In this document: piece after piece, positions 60,007-64,000 of the stretch
Layout of the letters: each line of letters begins with the position of its first letter
Position numbering within the stretch: the first letter of the stretch is position 1
Assembly: GCA_015143295.1 (NCBI GenBank)
Contig: CM026566.1
Coordinates: 4,699,072-4,763,071, forward strand
Origin: Tetracentron sinense
Taxonomy: Eukaryota > Streptophyta > Magnoliopsida > Trochodendrales > Trochodendraceae
Direction of reading: 5' to 3'
DNA length: 64,000 nucleotides
The notes under the pieces: model-generated
The model's database searches: none
Seen by the model: only the letters and a program-made list of their open reading frames with translations
What the model was told of the DNA's origin: nothing
Position numbers and translations under genes: made by a program

Positions 60007-60607
60007 GGTGGGTGAACCTTACCCACGGTTAAGGGGTGTCAAAGGAGACACATGGTGATCTCTAGGGGTGATAACCGGATTTGCCAAATCGGGTTATCAA
60101 CGTAGATGATTTGACTCATTTTTATTAATTCTACACAAAAAAAAAACACAAACAAAACAAAATTGATGACACCCATAAAAAAAGTGTAGCAGTATTTTGT
60201 TTTCTTGTATGATAGTGGGGGGAGAGTGGATGGCCGTAAAAGCCTATAATAATAATAAATTATGATTGTCATATTATTCTTCTTTATTTTTGTGCCTCAA
60301 AAGTCAACATGTACAAGGATGTAAATATATGGCCAACTTGTAACCGGTTTTTGGCAAAACCGGTTACCCCCTGTGGTCACATGTCCCCTTTTACATTCCT
60401 TAACCGTGGTTAAAGATTCACTTACCCCTAGGGTTCACCCACCTATATTTGGTTTTTAGAAAAAATATTTTTTAAAAATTAACCCTGGGATTTGATAAAT
60501 TTTAACCATGGTTAACATTTTTTTTTCTAGAAACCAAGAATAGGTGGGTGAACCATAGGGGTGAGTGAATCTTAACCATAGTTTAAGAGGTGTCAAAAGG
60601 GACATGT

Positions 60608-62240
60608 GGCCACCTCAAAGGCATAACTGTTTTGGCAAAACTAATTACAATCTTATGCTATGTTTCCTGAAATTCATATTAATAAATTAAACATATTTAT
60701 AAAAAACGGCATGCTTTTTCACTTTTATATATTACCTAAAATGGTATGCTTTTGACATATTTACCCCTTAGTTATGCATATAAAACCCAAACACTAATCA
60801 AGCAGTATTGGAATATATACCTTACTTGGTAAAACTTTTCAAACCATGTCCTTGAAGGTGATATTTTTTATTTATGGTGATGAAACGGTACTTATCTCTA
60901 AATTAAAAAAACTTAAAAGAAAAAAAAAAACACGTATGATACTCAATCGGCCGTAAAGTTCCACCATGACATGGCTTCACTTTTTTTTTATAAAAGTTTA
61001 TCATTTAATACGCACAATCAGACTCATGGTAATCAATAAAGTACCATAAAGGTAGATCCACACACTCCAAAAGGGTTGACTAATGGAAGAATGGAGGCCA
61101 AATGGCTTCACTTATTAAGGGTTATTTGGTGGAATCCTACCATTGCTAGAGTTTATTGGTGTGCATATCCTTATCAATCCAAATTGCTTGAATTTTTGGG
61201 TCTTGCCTACAAGGTTTCCTAGAAAGAAGAAGAAAAAAAAAAAAAAAAAAAAAAAAAAGGGTTTCCATGATTGTGAAATGCTTCGAGATACCAATGAGAT
61301 GCCTCTCGCAAAATGACATTTTGGATTTTGTCCGCTCATCAAATGTTTGCTTCTCCTCTAATGATTCCCCCAAGATACCCCCTTTTATTTTCTTATTTTA
61401 TTTATGTATGACCTTATATTTTAATTCAATTAAAGGATTTATGACAAGAAATTCCACATTAAAAAATGGAATGTGCCTATCAATGCATTTGTCTAGGTTC
61501 ACTATGGTTTAAGATGCTCATATATTAGAATCTTGGCAAATTTTATTGTATAATGTATCTTTGTCTATATATCGAGATCATATGAAACTTTAAATCTCTG
61601 AGTATTTCTGGTAGAGATGATGAATTGTGATAAGATTCGAGTTTTAAACTTGATACAAGATAAGAACAATAATCTATAACTCGTTGTCGGAATTCAAGGA
61701 TAGAAGACCCGAAGCAGAGAAGCTTATAAGACGCAGGGGACGCAGGGGGTGTAATAGGAGGTGCAGCCCTTTTATAATAATTATTAAAAAAAAACCATGC
61801 GTAGGTTCTGACTTCTGACCCATCCCAGCCACATGCCTTCACAGACAGTGTGAGCAACGGATTTCGATCACTGTGGAAAATATAAATGTTTTCTAATTTA
61901 AAATAAGAGGGTTAGCATATAAATGTTTTCTAATTAAAATAAGAGGGGTGCTAACCCCTGTCGCAATAACTTCCACAGACGCAAGAATATGTGCAACTTT
62001 GATATTTTAATAGATTAAAGAAATAAAAAATAAGGAGATGTTTAACATTTATAGCCACCACCTTGAGTCTATAGAAGAATGAGACCGGGGTTAGCATTTC
62101 TGTTAAAACAATGTCCAAAATATCAAAGATTTGGAGTTCTCACCAATTCTTATTATAAGGAAAAATAGGAACAGTAAATTATCCAATAGAAAAGAAATGG
62201 TCTATAAATAGATATTTTAGGTAAAATATTTATTTGTGCC
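60608..62240. other. No recognised gene
   Basis: AT-rich DNA with an A run at about 61230-61258 and a direct repeat of ATAAATGTTTTCTAATT near 61880 and 61919. Short frames show no family motif. Confidence 0.55.
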
Positions 62241-63479
62241 TATCACGCCCCGAAACCCAAACTCTCAAATCTTAGGGTGTGAATTCTCATTCAATCTCTT
62301 GGCTCATATTATAAACTATTTAATCATTCTTCATAACACATAATAAAGATTTGAACTTCCAAACTCATCTGTAAAATATGATTCATCAGAGCAACTATGT
62401 ACATATGTACAATCTAATTTATACACCAAAATTTTCATCACTTTCAACTACAGTTTGTATTACAACATTAACCTCAAACCCAAAATATACCTCTACTGGT
62501 ATCTCCCTTTTCACTCTTTATACAAATATACAAACTCCATACCTCAAAAAGAGACAACCGCTTCTATCTCCAATAGCCCGCTCCTACTCTGCAAGAATAG
62601 TATAAATTGGGTGAGCTGGAAGGCTCAATAAGTAATTCTCATATGTGTAGGATTCAATGAACTTTAAAAGAAATACAGCGGAAATATATGAAAATTTTCA
62701 AACTAAATATCATGCTTAATTTCAATCATTATATAATGAATTTCCAACTATATGGATGAGACCATATAAATAATTCAAATCATGAATTTAAATCGTTTGT
62801 AAACACAAACCTCCCGTCGAATCATAATAACGAAACCTAAAATAAAATCTTCAAAACTCAAGATTTATAACTTACAAAATAACTGGATATATTATATAAC
62901 TATCCAGGTTACTATATAAATACATCAGCACCAAATACCAGAATGCTATCCTATACTGACTCACGTATTTTTCACCGATCTTGTCAGCATAGTCGCCTAT
63001 AAGAGATCACGACAGAATGATCCTCTTAAAGGCTATCTCGAAATAGGACAAAACTGAATTGGTACATTGGATTCTCCCAATTATTCTAACGCAGCCGCCT
63101 GGGACCACCCTAATACGTCGGGATCTACCGGACATCTCGTATTAAGGTCAGATCCTTAGACTCTCTCGGAATACAATGTGGGAATGTAACATCCACAAGG
63201 GTTACTCACCAGCTGGTTTAATCAATCATAAACTGACTACCAAATCCATGGATCGTCAGGATGGTATTCTTCTCTAGATATCAACTGACTATCAAATCCA
63301 TGGATCATCAGTGATATATATCAAAATCAAAATCATATTTATAATACATAAATGAGATTCAAATCCTATAATCACATAACCCGAAGGTTTTTCTTTCGAA
63401 ATTTGCTATGATTCAATGATATATATTTCATTTTTCACATAAACTTATCATTTACTTTAAAAATAGGTAAGTCCTACAT

Positions 63480-63795
63480 ACCTATTCATAATTCCTACAA
63501 TCTGAAATTTTCCACTTATTCAAATTTTCTCATTTCTGAAAATTTCCACTTATTTAAAATTTCTCAACTCTAAAAATTTCCACTTAATCAAAATTTCTAC
63601 ATTCTGAAATTTTCCACATACTATAATCTAAAATTGTTTCCAAATATAACAAGTTTATTCAAAATTTCTCAAATCTGAAAATTTCCACTAATTCAAAATT
63701 TCTCAAATCTGAAAATTTCCACGTAATCAAACTTTTCACATTCTGAAATTTTCTACATACTATAATCTGAACTTGTTTCCAAATATAACAAGTTC
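63480..63795. repeat. Tandem AAAATTTCCACTTATTCAAA-type repeats
   Basis: Units of about 33-36 bp sit inside a higher-order duplication: ATACTATAATCTGAA..TTGTTTCCAAATATAACAAG occurs twice, near 63611 and 63755. Confidence 0.85.
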
Positions 63796-63887
63796 AATAA
63801 CAAATTCATGTAATAGAATTAAAAGAACAACGAATTGAATAAAAAACATATGAATTTACTTACCTAATCGAAAAAGCCAAGTAAACT

Positions 63888-64000
63888 AGGTTTTTTTTTT
63901 TTCTCCTTCTTTTCTTTCCCTTTCCTTTCCTTTCCCTTTCCTTCTTTCCCTTCCCTTTCCTTCTTTCCTTTCCTTCTTTCCCTTCCCTTTCCTTCTTTCC
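63888..64000. repeat. CCTTTCCTTC microsatellite at window end
   Basis: T run followed by TTTCC and CTTCTTTCCC units continuing to the last base. Confidence 0.95.

Larger units (their letters stand above)
56519..60607. repeat. Duplication unit 2 (P450 copy 2 and upstream flank)
   Basis: Collinear with 23312-25810 plus 54450-55562. It differs mainly by the absence of the LARD and the presence of a 613-bp hAT element. Coding differences between the P450 copies are few by eye. Confidence 0.93.
62241..64000. repeat. Probable long LTR running off the window
   Basis: It opens TATCACGCCCCGAAACCC, close to the common TGTCACGCCCC LTR start, and has the same general style as the solo LTR at 10953 (direct repeats such as CAAATCCATGGATC near 63243 and 63293). 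No second boundary, PBS or coding domain is visible, so the call is tentative. Confidence 0.45.

Noticed and set aside
1-64000. tRNA, rRNA or miRNA genes
   Set aside because: No cloverleaf or rRNA sequence was recognised by eye; long hairpins seen are explained by foldback transposons. A tRNA scan would be needed to exclude missed cases.

Overview
This window looks like nuclear DNA of a flowering plant. It is AT-rich, has long introns with GT/AG ends, and holds host-gene homologues typical of angiosperms: a CYP716-type cytochrome P450, an ApaG-domain F-box protein resembling SKIP16, and a TIM14/PAM18 J-protein. I cannot name the species. Almost all of the 64 kb is transposable-element DNA nested inside other transposable-element DNA. 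Only one host gene, the P450 at 56672-58702 on the minus strand, looks intact.

Layout. 1-4280: the 3' end of a decayed Ty1/copia element on the minus strand, whose RNase H is split by a 3.0-kb hAT-like element. 4281-5755: a probable non-autonomous DNA element with a 3 x 138-bp tandem repeat. 7256-about 17220: a decayed CACTA element (CACTA-1) with its left end and a dead TNP2-type transposase, carrying a nested 1.3-kb DNA element and a 3.5-kb solo LTR with perfect target-site duplication. 18383-21144: 3' exons of a SKIP16-like gene, apparently a broken copy. 23312-60607: a tandem duplication of a CYP716 gene with its upstream flank. The left copy (23465-25499) is frameshifted and has lost a haem-loop glycine. 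The right copy is open.

The upstream flank of the left P450 copy is interrupted at 25811-54449 by a minus-strand LTR element with 2.7-kb LTRs, a PBS and a PPT. Its 7.9-kb interior has no gag-pol but is full of tandem repeats, so it is a LARD, probably of the Ogre/Tat type. Its 5' LTR is in turn interrupted at 38540-53841 by a 15.3-kb CACTA element (CACTA-2). CACTA-2 has both terminal inverted repeats, a 3-bp target duplication, an intact four-exon transposase, a second gene with two in-frame TAG codons, and a captured TIM14 fragment. The right P450 copy keeps the empty site for the LARD, and the left copy keeps the empty site for a hAT element at 59394-60006. This orders the events: P450 duplication, then LARD insertion, then CACTA-2 insertion, with the hAT arriving independently after the duplication.

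60608-62240 has no gene I recognise. 62241-64000 looks like the start of another long LTR that runs off the window. Exon limits were set by reading splice sites by eye. Family names rest on motif recognition, not on a database search.
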